Origin: Anaerospora hongkongensis
GTDB taxonomy: Bacteria; Bacillota; Negativicutes; Sporomusales; DSM-15969
Assembly (NCBI RefSeq): GCF_004339805.1
Contig: NZ_SLUI01000014.1
Span: 62,001 to 126,000 of the forward strand
Length of the DNA stretch: 64,000 nt
Direction of reading: 5' to 3'
Shown: one piece after another, positions 17,019-26,261 of the stretch
Layout of the letters: each line of letters begins with the position of its first letter
Numbering within the stretch: position 1 is the first letter of the stretch
Notes under the pieces: generated by a model
Database searches by the model: none
What the model was told of the DNA's origin: nothing
The model's input: only the letters and a program-made list of their open reading frames with translations
Position numbers and translations under genes: made by a program

Positions 17019-17987
17019 ATGAAAAAAACAGCAGTACTTCTAGCAATAGTGGTCATCCTGGCAGGCCTTTTGCCTGGATGTGGCAGTACGGACGGCACTG
17101 CTGTCGGGCGGACGCCAGTGTTTCTTACGTTAGCTACCGGTGGTACGGCCGGAATTTATTTTCCTTTCGGTGAAGCGCTGGCAAAAGTTTTTAATAGCAA
17201 AGCGGGTGTACAAATTTCGGTTCAGGCAACTGACGGCTCGGTTGAAAATCTTCAGTTGGTGAATCGAAGAGACGCAGAGCTGGCTATTGTGCAGACGGAT
17301 ATGATGGATTATGCGTACAATGGGCGGGAAACCTTTAAAGAAAAAATGACAACGATCCGGGGGATATCCATTCTCTATCCGGAAATTATCCAGATTGTGG
17401 TGCAAGCGGACAGCAATATAAACTCGATTGCCGATCTTAAGGGCAAGAAAGTGGGAATAGGCGCGCCTGGCAGCGGAACAGAAGCTAACTTCCGCCAATT
17501 GGCAGCGATTTACGAACTGGACTATAAAGCATTTCAACCGCTGTATCTATCTTTTGCTGCAAGCGCCGCTCAATTCAAAGAAAAATCAATTGATGCTTTT
17601 ATCCTTGTTTCGGCAAGTCCCAGTACCATCATTCAGGATATAGCTGCTCATCAAAAAATTAAAATATTGTCAATGTCCGATGCTGATGTTACGAAAATAA
17701 ACCGGCAGTATCCTTATCTGGCGCCAGTCACCATTCCGGCTAACACGTATAAAGGACAAACAGCGGCTGTAAGAACGGTGGCGGTGCAAGCGGCATTAAT
17801 TGCCGGCAGTCAGGTGCCGGAGGATGTCGTGTATAACATGACAAGATCGCTTTTTGAAAGTCAGGCTGAGCTTGTCCGGCTGCATAGCAAAGGGAAGGAA
17901 CTAAGTCTGGAGAAGGCTACCCGGGGAATGTCAATTCCGCTTCATCCCGGCGCGATTAAATATTATAAAGAAAAGGGCGTCTATTAG
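17019..17987 (+). CDS. TAXI-family TRAP transporter solute-binding lipoprotein
   Basis: An extracytoplasmic ligand-binding protein of the TAXI type (TRAP-associated extracytoplasmic immunogenic). It has a lipoprotein signal peptide with lipobox LLPGC near residue 20, then the family start FLTLATGGTAGIYFPFGEAL and the ADLKGKKVGIGAPGSGTEAN segment. I chose ATG 17019 behind a GGGGGA site rather than 16998. TAXI proteins normally work with a fused DctQM permease, often encoded next door; none is present here. Ligand unknown; glutamate or other carboxylates are typical for the family. Confidence 0.9.
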   Translation: MKKTAVLLAIVVILAGLLPGCGSTDGTAVGRTPVFLTLATGGTAGIYFPFGEALAKVFNSKAGVQISVQATDGSVENLQLVNRRDAELAIVQTDMMDYAYNGRETFKEKMTTIRGISILYPEIIQIVVQADSNINSIADLKGKKVGIGAPGSGTEANFRQLAAIYELDYKAFQPLYLSFAASAAQFKEKSIDAFILVSASPSTIIQDIAAHQKIKILSMSDADVTKINRQYPYLAPVTIPANTYKGQTAAVRTVAVQAALIAGSQVPEDVVYNMTRSLFESQAELVRLHSKGKELSLEKATRGMSIPLHPGAIKYYKEKGVY

Positions 17988-17990
17988 AGC

Positions 17991-18028
17991 ACCAAAGCGT
18001 TTCCCAAGGGGAAGCTTTGGTGTTTCCT
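17991..18028 (+). terminator. Intrinsic terminator
   Basis: ACCAAAGC (17991-17998) pairs with GCTTTGGT (18014-18021), with an inner TTCCC/GGGAA pair, followed by a short T-rich stretch. It lies after the TAXI gene. Confidence 0.7.
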
Positions 18029-18090
18029 TAAGGAATCGAAAGAAAAGATGCCTTCATGTTGATAATTCTGCATATGGAGAGGGTTAAAAA

Positions 18091-19128
18091 ATGATACGAT
18101 TTGAATGTGATTATACGGAAGGTGCTCATCCGCGCATTTTGGAGCGGCTGGTCAAAACCAATGAAGAGCAGACACCCGGTTATGGAATGGATGCACACTG
18201 TGAAAAAGCACGGGGATATATTAGACAGGCTTGCCAGGCAGAACATGCCGATGTTCACTTCTTAGTCGGCGGAACACAGGCGAATACTACGATAATTGCG
18301 TCCGTTCTGCGGCCGCATCAAGGGGTAATTGCTGCTAATACCGGTCATATTGCCGTGCATGAAACAGGAGCGATTGAAGCTACCGGCCATAAGGTGCTTA
18401 TTTTGCCGAGTGATGACGGGAAGCTGGAGGCTCAGCAGGTAAGAGATCTTTATGAGGCCCATTGGAACGATATGACACACGAGCATATGGTGCAGCCCGG
18501 TTTGGTTTATATTTCCCATCCGACCGAAAACGGAACTACTTATAGTAAAGCTGAACTGGAAGCCTTAAGTAAAGTTTGCCGGGAATGCAAATTGCCGCTG
18601 ATGATCGACGGCGCCCGATTAGGCTATGGCTTAGCTGCCCAAGGCAGTGACCTGTCTTTGGCGGATATTGCCCGCTTATGTGATGTGTTTTATATCGGTG
18701 GAACAAAAATCGGGGCAATGATGGGAGAAGCGGTAGTCATCATCAATGATGTCTTGAAAAGAGATTTCCGCTATATCATTAAGCAAAATGGCGGAATGCT
18801 GGCCAAGGGAAGGTTGTTGGGAATTCAATTTGAAACTTTGTTTGAAGACGGCCTATACTATGAAATTTCTCAGCATGCAGTTGATATGGCGATGCTAATT
18901 CGTGCAGCATTTGCAGAAAAGGGTGTTTGTTTTCGCTATCCTTCGATGACCAATCAGCAGTTCCCGATTTTACCGGATGCGGTTTTACAAAAAATAAACG
19001 AAAAATATTCTTGCTCTTATTGGGAAAGAGTTGATGCTGAACACAGTGCGGTTCGCTTTTGTACGAGTTGGGCAACAAAAAAAGAAAACGTAGCTATGCT
19101 GATCAAGGATATTCAGGCTTTGCTATGA
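18091..19128 (+). CDS. Threonine aldolase-like PLP enzyme (beta-eliminating lyase family)
   Basis: A fold-type I PLP enzyme of 345 residues most like low-specificity L-threonine aldolases, which split threonine or allo-threonine into glycine and acetaldehyde. It shows the early DYTEGAHPRILERL segment, FLVGGTQANTTI at about 55-66, the MIDGARLGYGLA aspartate and the PLP lysine in YIGGTKIGAMMGEA at about 209-222. It is a single gene with a terminator behind it. Activity on other beta-hydroxy amino acids cannot be excluded. Confidence 0.88.
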   Translation: MIRFECDYTEGAHPRILERLVKTNEEQTPGYGMDAHCEKARGYIRQACQAEHADVHFLVGGTQANTTIIASVLRPHQGVIAANTGHIAVHETGAIEATGHKVLILPSDDGKLEAQQVRDLYEAHWNDMTHEHMVQPGLVYISHPTENGTTYSKAELEALSKVCRECKLPLMIDGARLGYGLAAQGSDLSLADIARLCDVFYIGGTKIGAMMGEAVVIINDVLKRDFRYIIKQNGGMLAKGRLLGIQFETLFEDGLYYEISQHAVDMAMLIRAAFAEKGVCFRYPSMTNQQFPILPDAVLQKINEKYSCSYWERVDAEHSAVRFCTSWATKKENVAMLIKDIQALL

Positions 19129-19135
19129 AAATAAG

Positions 19136-19165
19136 AAAGAGCACCGTTTTCGGTGCTCTTTTGTT
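19136..19165. terminator. Bidirectional intrinsic terminator
   Basis: A perfect 11-base stem (19136-19146 with 19151-19161) with a TTTT loop lies between the convergent aldolase and ldhH genes and serves both. Confidence 0.85.
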
Positions 19166-19166
19166 A

Positions 19167-21341
19167 TTATTTGGTGAGCTGCTCAGCCAGAATTTCTGCA
19201 ACGTGTTTTACTTTTACATCCGGCAGCTGCTTGTCGAGTCCACCGCGCAGCTGCATCATACAGGCCGGGCAGGCAACTGCTACTACGTCTGCGCCGGTAG
19301 CACTGATGTTTGTTATTTTTTGCTTTAAGATCGGTCTTGACAGGTCGGAATACTTGACGCCGAAGGCTCCTGCCATGCCACAGCATTTATCACAGTCCTT
19401 CATTTCCACAAATGTATAATCCGGTGCTGTTTTCAGCAGCTGGCGCGGTTCTTCCGCGATATTCAGCCCCCGCTTCATATGGCAGGAATCATGATACGTT
19501 ATCTTTTTATTACCGGCAGCTGCTGGATTAAGCCTGCCGCTTTTGGCATATTCCTCGGCTACGAAGCTGGTAAATTCCCGGACTTTATGCGCCAATCGCT
19601 CTGCCCTGGCTTGCCACTCCGGCTCATCCTGCAAGATTTCCACAAAAGTTGTCTGCCAGGTTTCAGCGCAGGTGGGGCAGGCGGTGAGAATAATATCCGC
19701 ATCAACCGCTTCGAAGGCAGCAATATTTTGTTTGGCAACTTTTTTTGAAACTTCCCGTTCTCCCATGCCGAGCATCGGCTTCGAACAGCAGCTTTGATCC
19801 ATGGGGAATATTACTTCCATATTCAGATCCTGCAATACCTTGTATACTGCTTCCCCGGTTTCCGGAAAAACGAAATCAGTGCTGCAGCCGCTAAAAAAGG
19901 CAATCCGTTTAGCCGGGTGGGAGAGGGGCTTGGTAATCCGTTTGATTTGGTCTCTGAGTGGCGTAGCCGCTACTGCCGGCAGACTGCGATCCTTGGTCAG
20001 ACCGGCTAAGAACAACGGCAGATGACGGATAAAGCGACCTGATTGTACTGGCTTTTGACCAATGGAGGCAAGCCGCAGCAGTGTATGAAACACTTTTCTG
20101 TTAGCCATTACATTTTCAAACATGGCGCGCACGCCAAATGGCAGTCCATGCTCTTTTACCGCCTGGGCTCGCAGTTCTTCGATCAGACCGGGAATATCGA
20201 TCCGGCCGGGACAGACAGTGGTACACTTGCGGCAGCCAATACAGAGTTCGTTGATTTTTTCAAAGTCACCCATGCTGTGGAGAAAGGCGGTCAAAATAGC
20301 GCCAATACCGCCGGCATAAATATGCCCGTAAACGTGGCCGCCTACTAAGGTATAAACCGGGCAGACATTTAAACAGGAAGCACAGCGGACACACTGAAAA
20401 ATCTGCTTAAATTTTTCATCTTTGGCTGCTTTCAGCCGTCCGTTATCCAGTAAGATAATATGCAGTTCTTTTTGTTCTTCCACCCACTTGCCGTCTTTCT
20501 TTACCATTGCTGGAGTAGGGCCTGAGATCATCGTCATATAACTGGTCATCAATTGGGCGGTGGCACTGCGCGGCAGGCTGCGCAAAATGGGAACGGCATC
20601 TTTAATAGTAGGAATCAGCTTCTCATAACCGATGATTGCTACGTGAATACGGGGCAGGGTGGTTGCCAGGCGGGCATTTCCTTCATTTGTTACTAATCCG
20701 ATAGCTCCGTTTTCGGCAATTCCGAAATTTGCACCGGAAATACCCATGTCGGCCTGTAAAAACTCTTCGCGTAAGTTTTGCCGTGCTACTTGCACCATGA
20801 ACGGAATATCCGGTTCTATGGTTTTCCCCAGCTCTTTGGAGAAGTAGTCGGCTACTTGCTCCCGGTTCAAATGAATGGCGGGCATAACCATGTGAGAAGG
20901 TTTTTGTCCGGCCAGAGAAATAATCCATTCGCCGAGATCGGTTTCTTTCACGTGCAGGCCGGCCTTTTCCAAGGCGGCATTCAAGTGAATTTCCTCTGAA
21001 GCCATTGATTTCGATTTTACAATGCGTTTCACGTCTTTTTCCCGGCAAAGCTTTAGCAGATATTCCTTAACATCTTCACCGTTTCCGGCCCGGAAAACGG
21101 TGGCACCGCGACGGGTAGCTTCCTGAACAAACTGATCGGCAATTTCTTCTATCCGGTTGACGGCAGCTGCTTTCATCTGCTGCACGCAGTCGCGCAATTC
21201 TTCAATATTATCTACATTTTCATAAGCTTTCGCTCTGGAGATCGGATACGCCTCGGCAAAACGCCCCAATGCACCGCGCAATATATCATCATCCAATTTT
21301 TGCGTAATTTCCTTACGGATGTTGCGATCATTGGTTTCCAT
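19167..21341 (-). CDS. ldhH: L-lactate dehydrogenase (quinone-type) large subunit LdhH, LutB-LutA fusion
   Basis: An iron-sulfur flavin-independent lactate-oxidation protein of 724 residues. The N-terminal 300 residues are a LUD domain as in LutB; two ferredoxin clusters follow (CVRCASCLNVCPVY at about 315, CIGCRKCTTVCPG at about 364); the C-terminal half has the two CCG domains of LutA (FSGCSTDFVF near 485 and KDCDKCCGMAG near 652). The fusion is the form found in several strict anaerobes. It is abutted by lutC upstream, so the two form one operon oxidising L-lactate to pyruvate. The electron acceptor is not visible. Confidence 0.92.
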   Translation of the reverse strand: METNDRNIRKEITQKLDDDILRGALGRFAEAYPISRAKAYENVDNIEELRDCVQQMKAAAVNRIEEIADQFVQEATRRGATVFRAGNGEDVKEYLLKLCREKDVKRIVKSKSMASEEIHLNAALEKAGLHVKETDLGEWIISLAGQKPSHMVMPAIHLNREQVADYFSKELGKTIEPDIPFMVQVARQNLREEFLQADMGISGANFGIAENGAIGLVTNEGNARLATTLPRIHVAIIGYEKLIPTIKDAVPILRSLPRSATAQLMTSYMTMISGPTPAMVKKDGKWVEEQKELHIILLDNGRLKAAKDEKFKQIFQCVRCASCLNVCPVYTLVGGHVYGHIYAGGIGAILTAFLHSMGDFEKINELCIGCRKCTTVCPGRIDIPGLIEELRAQAVKEHGLPFGVRAMFENVMANRKVFHTLLRLASIGQKPVQSGRFIRHLPLFLAGLTKDRSLPAVAATPLRDQIKRITKPLSHPAKRIAFFSGCSTDFVFPETGEAVYKVLQDLNMEVIFPMDQSCCSKPMLGMGEREVSKKVAKQNIAAFEAVDADIILTACPTCAETWQTTFVEILQDEPEWQARAERLAHKVREFTSFVAEEYAKSGRLNPAAAGNKKITYHDSCHMKRGLNIAEEPRQLLKTAPDYTFVEMKDCDKCCGMAGAFGVKYSDLSRPILKQKITNISATGADVVAVACPACMMQLRGGLDKQLPDVKVKHVAEILAEQLTK

Positions 21342-21953
21342 TTAAGCTGCACCTCCGTCAGCCTGGTCGATTGCCAGGATGATTAAGCGACTCGGACCAT
21401 GCACGCCAATTGTCAAAACCCGCTCAATATCGGCTGTTCTGCTTGGGCCGGTAATAAAGCTGATATAACCATGCTGAAAAACCTCTGCAATAACATCAAA
21501 AGCGTCTTTGATGCCTGAAAGGATATGATTGCTGTTAAGAATAGCAATATGAACAGGGGGCAGTGTGGAAACAAGACGGCTTTCAACGGCGTACGCATCC
21601 TGGCAGACACTGCCTGTTTCGGCAATGCCGAACTCAACGCCGGAAATCCCAATATCAGCGGACTCGGCATGTTCTGCAATATCGAATTTATCAGTATAGA
21701 GTGCGGGGCCCAGCTTGCGAATAGCATCATGAAGCTCGGCGGTTTGCTGCAAGGGACAGTTGACGGCAACTATTTTTTTTGCATGAAGGCTTTCGATGAT
21801 GCCGAAGATAGCGGCGACTGCGTCAGAAGGAGTTTTTACCCGGATGATTTCCGCCGCTGCTCCGGATGCGCGGGTTTGAAATTCTTCAAATAGTGCTGGC
21901 CCAGATTGATTGGCAGGGAAGAATTTTTCCCAATTTTCACACACTTTTTTCAC
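21342..21953 (-). CDS. lutC: Lactate utilization protein LutC (LUD domain)
   Basis: A 203-residue LUD-domain protein that accompanies LutA/LutB-type iron-sulfur proteins in lactate oxidation. It has the family segment ADIGISGVEFGIAETGSV and the closing ITGPSRTADIERVLTIGVHGP. It starts with GTG behind AAGGAG; its stop directly abuts the ldhH start, whose ribosome site lies inside its last codons, so translation is probably coupled. The upstream gap to 22250 must hold the promoters of this operon and, divergently, of the cobalamin operon. Confidence 0.92.
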   Translation of the reverse strand: MKKVCENWEKFFPANQSGPALFEEFQTRASGAAAEIIRVKTPSDAVAAIFGIIESLHAKKIVAVNCPLQQTAELHDAIRKLGPALYTDKFDIAEHAESADIGISGVEFGIAETGSVCQDAYAVESRLVSTLPPVHIAILNSNHILSGIKDAFDVIAEVFQHGYISFITGPSRTADIERVLTIGVHGPSRLIILAIDQADGGAA

Positions 21954-22249
21954 TGTTTCACTCCTTCGTTACTATTAGCCAAGCGGCCAATAAAATTTCA
22001 TAGATAATATTCGCAGCAGGAAATTGAAATCCCTTTCCCAGCATAAAAAATAAAAAGTAAAAGCAATGAATTTTGGAGAAAAAACGGCATTCCGGTGAAA
22101 GGTGAATAAATCCACTATTTCTGAAAGACGGTCAAGTAAACCCATAAAAATTTATATTTTGATAAAATAACCGAAAAAAGGAGGGAAAGTGGTTATTTTA
22201 TGGAATATATAACAAATACTATCAGAGTATTATCAATTATATATATATG
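21954..22249. other. AT-rich divergent intergenic region
   Basis: It lies between lutC (leftward) and the B12 riboswitch (rightward). A stem AAAATAACC/GGTTATTTT at about 22162-22200 encloses an 18-base purine-rich loop. I see AT-rich candidate -10 elements but no promoter convincing enough to place. No gene is supported here. Confidence 0.6.
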
Positions 22250-22251
22250 GG

Positions 22252-22440
22252 AATAGGTGCATGATTGCTTAATAGGGAAGCCGGTAAAGTCCGGCACGGT
22301 CCCGCCACTGTAATAGGGAGCTTAGTTGTGTATTACCACTGGACGTTAAGTCCGGGAAGGTGCAGCTGCGGCGAAGAACTAGAGTCAGGAGACCTGCCTG
22401 TTCTGACACACCGTTATGACTTACGGAAGATAGGCAGGTG
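22252..22440 (+). promoter_or_regulatory. Cobalamin (B12) riboswitch
   Basis: An adenosylcobalamin-type aptamer. Conserved elements in order are GGTGCATGATTGC, the GGGAAGCCGGT/GTCCGGCACGG segment, CCCGCCACTGTAAT at about 22300-22315 and the B12-box-like AGTCAGGAGACCTGCC near 22382-22397. The CCTGCCT of the box can pair with AGGCAGG at about 22432-22438. It precedes cbiD and the whole cobalamin operon and should switch it off when B12 is plentiful. Confidence 0.95.
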
Positions 22441-22475
22441 GGTGGAAATATTTACACTTGATTCGTGTCTATTTT

Positions 22476-22505
22476 ACCCCCCTGCATCGTGTAGGGGGGT
22501 TTTCG
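22476..22505 (+). promoter_or_regulatory. Expression-platform hairpin masking the cbiD ribosome site
   Basis: ACCCCCCT (22476-22483) pairs perfectly with AGGGGGGT (22493-22500). The 3' arm is also the only good Shine-Dalgarno sequence for cbiD, six bases before ATG 22506, and only TTTT follows. The hairpin can therefore hide the ribosome site, though a transcription-stop role is also possible. GGTGGGT at about 22437-22443 could pair with the C-run as the alternative fold. Confidence 0.75.
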
Positions 22506-23606
22506 ATGTCAAAACAAATGCGTAATGGAATAACAACAGGCACCTGTGTTGCCGCTGCTGCTAAAGCAGCAATTCTTACCTGGCAGGGACTTACTGTTGA
22601 GCATGTGGATGTAACGACTCCGCAGGGCAGGATATTAACCGTACCGATAGATGCTGCCGGGGCAAATGAAAAAAGCGGCTGGGCAAGGGTCATAAAAGAT
22701 GCCGGCGATGATCCGGATATTACACATGGTACCGGCATCGAAGCGGTTGTCGAGCTTTGTTTGCAACCGGGGGTGCAAATTGTTGCCGGAATAGGTGTTG
22801 GGACTGTTACAAAGCCGGGCCTATCAGTGCCGGTAGGACAGCCGGCTGTAAATCCCGGTCCGCGCATGATGATTGAAAAAGCGGTAAGTGAATCGCTGCC
22901 GGCAGGCTGGGGAGCGGTTGTTACCATCAATATTCCCCAAGGGGCCGAGCTGGCAAAGCGGACGCTGAATCCACAGCTGGGCATTGTGGGCGGGCTGTCT
23001 GTAATCGGTACAACCGGGATTGTGGAGCCAATGTCGGAAGAAGCGTTTAAAAACTCACTAACTCCCCAGGTTGATATGGTTAAGGCTTTAGGCTATGACA
23101 GCATTGTCTTTGCGCCTGGGAAAATCGGACAAAATATTGCGATAAATTGTTACAACCTGCCTCCTGCAACTGTAGTGCAGACGAGCAATTTTATTGGACA
23201 TATGCTGGAATATACCGCTGCTCAAGGGATGAAACAAGTACTGCTTTTCGGACATTTGGGGAAAGTGGTCAAAATTGCTGCCGGTGTTTTTCACACTCAT
23301 AACCGGGTCGCTGATGCCAGATTGGAGACAATGGCGGCCTATGCCGGAGCTGCCGGGGCTTCCCAGCAGGCAATTTGTGATATTTTAGCCTGTACGACAA
23401 CGGAAGCAGCGATGACGGTCATTGCCGAACACCAATTGGAACAGATATATTCCCTGCTGGCAGAACGGGCCAGCCAGAGAGCCAGCCGGTATGTTTTCGG
23501 CGATTTAGCGGTTGGGACCGTAATTGTCACACTGCAGGGCAAAATACTAGGCATGGATGAAGCGGCGAGAAAAATAGGAGGAACCTTGGGATGGAACATT
23601 ACATAA
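22506..23606 (+). CDS. cbiD: Cobalt-precorrin-5B C1-methyltransferase
   Basis: Methylates ring carbon 1 of cobalt-precorrin-5B in the anaerobic B12 pathway. The family start RNGITTGTCVAAAAKAAI and the glycine-rich VVAGIGVGTVTKPGLSVPVGQPAVNPGPRMMI region split over residues 100-135 are clear. I set the start at ATG 22506, behind the masked AGGGGGG site, not at the longer frame from 22458, which runs through the riboswitch platform. It is the first gene of the operon and overlaps cbiE by 16 bases. Confidence 0.95.
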   Translation: MSKQMRNGITTGTCVAAAAKAAILTWQGLTVEHVDVTTPQGRILTVPIDAAGANEKSGWARVIKDAGDDPDITHGTGIEAVVELCLQPGVQIVAGIGVGTVTKPGLSVPVGQPAVNPGPRMMIEKAVSESLPAGWGAVVTINIPQGAELAKRTLNPQLGIVGGLSVIGTTGIVEPMSEEAFKNSLTPQVDMVKALGYDSIVFAPGKIGQNIAINCYNLPPATVVQTSNFIGHMLEYTAAQGMKQVLLFGHLGKVVKIAAGVFHTHNRVADARLETMAAYAGAAGASQQAICDILACTTTEAAMTVIAEHQLEQIYSLLAERASQRASRYVFGDLAVGTVIVTLQGKILGMDEAARKIGGTLGWNIT

Positions 23607-24220
23607 CGGTTGCCGGGATTGGACCGGGGTCACCGGATTATTTGCTGCCGGCAGCGAAAAAGGCAATTGAGGATGCCACTGTTCTGGTCGGCAGCCGTAG
23701 AGCCTTGACTGCTTATTGCCGTGAAGATCAGAAAAGCTATGCTATCGGTGGTGATATAAACGCAGTTCTTGCTTATATAGAAGAAACGATTGCAGCAGAA
23801 GCTGTTGTGGTTATGGTCTCCGGTGATCCGGGATTTTACAGTTTGCTGGCTGCTCTAAAAGAAAAATTCGGCTCAACTAAATTAAAAGTAATACCTGGCA
23901 TTAGTTCCGTACAATTGGCCTTTGCCAGAATAGGTGATTTCTGGCATGGTGCCATATTGCTGAGTATGCATGGCCGCCGGGCGGATGATGCGGCACTGGT
24001 TTATCAGCCTCAAAAGAAACTTGGGTTTTTAACCGACGGCAAGCACAACCCGGCCTTTATTGCGAATTTGCTGATTGAGCAGGGGTGGCCTGCGGCGGCG
24101 CGATCCTGGTTATGCGAAAATTTATCATATGAGAATGAAACCATTGCTGCGCTGTCCTTAGGGGAGGTAAGCAAAGTATCTGGTTTTCATCATTGTGTTA
24201 TGGTGGTGTCAGATGAGTAA
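23591..24220 (+). CDS. cbiE: Cobalt-precorrin-7 C5-methyltransferase
   Basis: An AdoMet-dependent tetrapyrrole methylase of 209 residues that adds the C5 methyl group. It shows the N-terminal VAGIGPGSPDYLL and the VVMVSGDPGFYSLL segment (about 77-90), both typical of the family. The start lies inside the end of cbiD behind AGGAGGAACC. In other organisms CbiE is fused to CbiT as CobL; here the two are separate but overlapping, which supports a shared task at C5 and C15. Confidence 0.94.
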   Translation: MEHYITVAGIGPGSPDYLLPAAKKAIEDATVLVGSRRALTAYCREDQKSYAIGGDINAVLAYIEETIAAEAVVVMVSGDPGFYSLLAALKEKFGSTKLKVIPGISSVQLAFARIGDFWHGAILLSMHGRRADDAALVYQPQKKLGFLTDGKHNPAFIANLLIEQGWPAAARSWLCENLSYENETIAALSLGEVSKVSGFHHCVMVVSDE

Positions 24221-24797
24221 CTATTATCCAGGAATTGCGGATGACCAATTTATCCGCGGCGATATTCCTATGACAAAACAAGAAATCCGGATACATGTCC
24301 TGGCTAAAGCCCGTATTGCCAAAGGCGACACGATTATTGACATTGGGGCGGGTACCGGCTCGCTGTCAATTGAAGCTGCTTTGCAGTCAGAGACGGGCGC
24401 CGTTTTTGCTATCGAACGAGAGCAAGAAGGAATTGAGTTAATCGAAGCCAATGCAAAACGGTTCAATGCTGCTGTTACTGCCGTGTTAGGCAGTGCTCCG
24501 GAAGCCATGAGCACTTTGCCGCAGGCTGATGTTATCCTGGTCGGCGGAAGCGGCGGTAAACTTGCCGCGATACTGACGGAAGCAGACCGGCTGTTGAAAC
24601 CGGGAGGCCGTCTGGTCATAACGGCGGTTACTGTGGAGACGTTACAGGGGGCGCTGCAGGAAGTTAAAAAGCTCAATTACCCCAGTGAGGCTTGCGGCAT
24701 ACAGGTCAGCCGCATCCGCTCTGTAGGGGCTTCTCACATGTTCCAGGCGCTTAACCCGATTTATATTATCAGTGCAATCAAGGAGGAAGGGTATTGA
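24213..24797 (+). CDS. cbiT: Cobalt-precorrin-6B C15-methyltransferase (decarboxylating)
   Basis: Methylates C15 and decarboxylates the acetate side chain at C12. It has a class I methyltransferase fold with the AdoMet loop DIGAGTGSLSIEAA at about residues 43-56, preceded by the family signature IPMTKQEIR. I chose ATG 24213, which overlaps the cbiE stop, over 24195. The length of 194 residues is usual. Its stop overlaps the next start. Confidence 0.94.
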   Translation: MSNYYPGIADDQFIRGDIPMTKQEIRIHVLAKARIAKGDTIIDIGAGTGSLSIEAALQSETGAVFAIEREQEGIELIEANAKRFNAAVTAVLGSAPEAMSTLPQADVILVGGSGGKLAAILTEADRLLKPGGRLVITAVTVETLQGALQEVKKLNYPSEACGIQVSRIRSVGASHMFQALNPIYIISAIKEEGY

Positions 24798-25504
24798 AAG
24801 GCGAGTTTTATGGTATCGGAGTTGGCCCCGGCTCTCCCGATCTTCTCACAATCCGGGCAACCCAGGTGCTGCAGATGGTGGATGTTGTCTGCGTTCCCCG
24901 CTCAAGTGCTGAAAATGAGCTGGTAGCGTTACATATTGCTAAACCTTATATCCCACAGGCAACGGAAATTGTTGAAATTTCCACGCCTATGACCCGGGAC
25001 AAAGCCGTACTGGAAGCGGAGTGGCAGCGAGGGGCTGAAAAAATAGCTGCCTATTTGCAGGACGGCAAGAAGGTCGCGTTTATTACCATTGGTGATGCAA
25101 TGTTATTCAGCACTTACACCTATCTACTAAAACGGGTTCAGGCTTTGGCCCCTGAAGCGGCAGTGGAAAGTATACCGGGGATCACTTCGTTTGCTGCGGC
25201 GGCAGCTCATTTGAATGTGGCTTTGGCAGAAGGCAATGAACGTCTGGCAATTATTCCGGCAGTGGATGATCCTGGTGCGCTGCACCCTGTATTTGAGCAC
25301 TTTTCTAATGCCGTGCTCATGAAAGTTGCCGGTAAATATGATCAGATTCTAGATGTTTTAACGGAACAGGAACTGCAGGATAAGGCAGTGTTTGTGAGCA
25401 ACCTGGGCCGGCAGGATCAATATGTCACCTATGATTTAGAAAGTCTGTGTGGCAAGGAAAAGAATTACTTATCACTCATTTTGGTAAAAAGAGAGGGCTT
25501 TTAA
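24794..25504 (+). CDS. cbiL: Precorrin-2/cobalt-factor II C20-methyltransferase
   Basis: A tetrapyrrole methylase that adds the C20 methyl to the cobalt-containing precursor, the earliest ring modification encoded in this operon. FYGIGVGPGSPDLLTIRA at the start and the VAFITIGDAMLFSTYTYL stretch (about 95-112) are characteristic of CbiL/CobI. The start is TTG overlapping the cbiT stop, with an AGGAGGAAGG site. The 236-residue length is normal. Confidence 0.94.
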   Translation: MKGEFYGIGVGPGSPDLLTIRATQVLQMVDVVCVPRSSAENELVALHIAKPYIPQATEIVEISTPMTRDKAVLEAEWQRGAEKIAAYLQDGKKVAFITIGDAMLFSTYTYLLKRVQALAPEAAVESIPGITSFAAAAAHLNVALAEGNERLAIIPAVDDPGALHPVFEHFSNAVLMKVAGKYDQILDVLTEQELQDKAVFVSNLGRQDQYVTYDLESLCGKEKNYLSLILVKREGF

Positions 25505-25505
25505 C

Positions 25506-26261
25506 ATGCAAGTAGTTTTTGTTGGGGCAGGTCCGGGAGATCCGGAGTTAATCACGGTAAAAGGCCAGCGCCTGCTGAATCAGGCCGATGTTATTATTTA
25601 CGCAGGATCCTTGGTGAATCCGAAACTGCTGCAGCTGGCTAAACAAGGAGCCAGCATCTATAACAGTGCCTCTATGACGCTGGAGGAAGTTGTGGCTGTT
25701 ATGGAAAAAGCGGTAGCTGCCGGTCAGAAAGTGGTTCGCCTGCATACCGGTGATCCCAGCATATATGGAGCTATTCAGGAGCAAATGGATCTTTTGGATA
25801 AAAAGAACATTTCTTATGAGGTAATTCCGGGGGTAAGTTCCTTTTTGGCGGTTGCGGCCGCTTTGAAACAGGAATATACCCTGCCTGAAGTTTCGCAGAC
25901 GGTGATCATAACCCGTTTGGAGGGCCGGACTCCTGTGCCGGAAAAAGAAAAATTAGCGCTGCTTGCCAGCCATGCGGCCACAATGTGCATTTTCTTGAGC
26001 GTTCATATGCTCGACAGCGTCGTGGAAGAATTGATCAGCGGCGGCTATACGCCTGAAACTCCTATTGCGGTAGTGCAGAAGGCCACCTGGCCGGATCAGA
26101 AAATTATGCGCGGTACGCTGGCAACAATAGCTCAGACCGTAAGAGATGCGGGTGTTGACCGGACGGCGATGATTGTTGTTGGCAATTGCCTCAATAATGA
26201 GTATGCCTTATCCCGATTGTATGCACCTGAGTTTGGTCATATGTTCCGGGAGGCTAAATGA
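25506..26261 (+). CDS. cbiF: Cobalt-precorrin-4 C11-methyltransferase
   Basis: A tetrapyrrole methylase of 251 residues acting at C11. It shows VVFVGAGPGDPELITVKGQRL at the start and VVRLHTGDPSIYGAIQEQM at about 77-95, the CbiF/CobM form of the conserved loop. It sits two bases after cbiL, and its end overlaps cbiG by four bases, in the order usual for anaerobic operons. Confidence 0.95.
   Translation: MQVVFVGAGPGDPELITVKGQRLLNQADVIIYAGSLVNPKLLQLAKQGASIYNSASMTLEEVVAVMEKAVAAGQKVVRLHTGDPSIYGAIQEQMDLLDKKNISYEVIPGVSSFLAVAAALKQEYTLPEVSQTVIITRLEGRTPVPEKEKLALLASHAATMCIFLSVHMLDSVVEELISGGYTPETPIAVVQKATWPDQKIMRGTLATIAQTVRDAGVDRTAMIVVGNCLNNEYALSRLYAPEFGHMFREAK

Noticed and set aside
22265..22525. 86-codon open frame across the riboswitch
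   Set aside because: It overlaps the conserved B12 aptamer and has no ribosome site.
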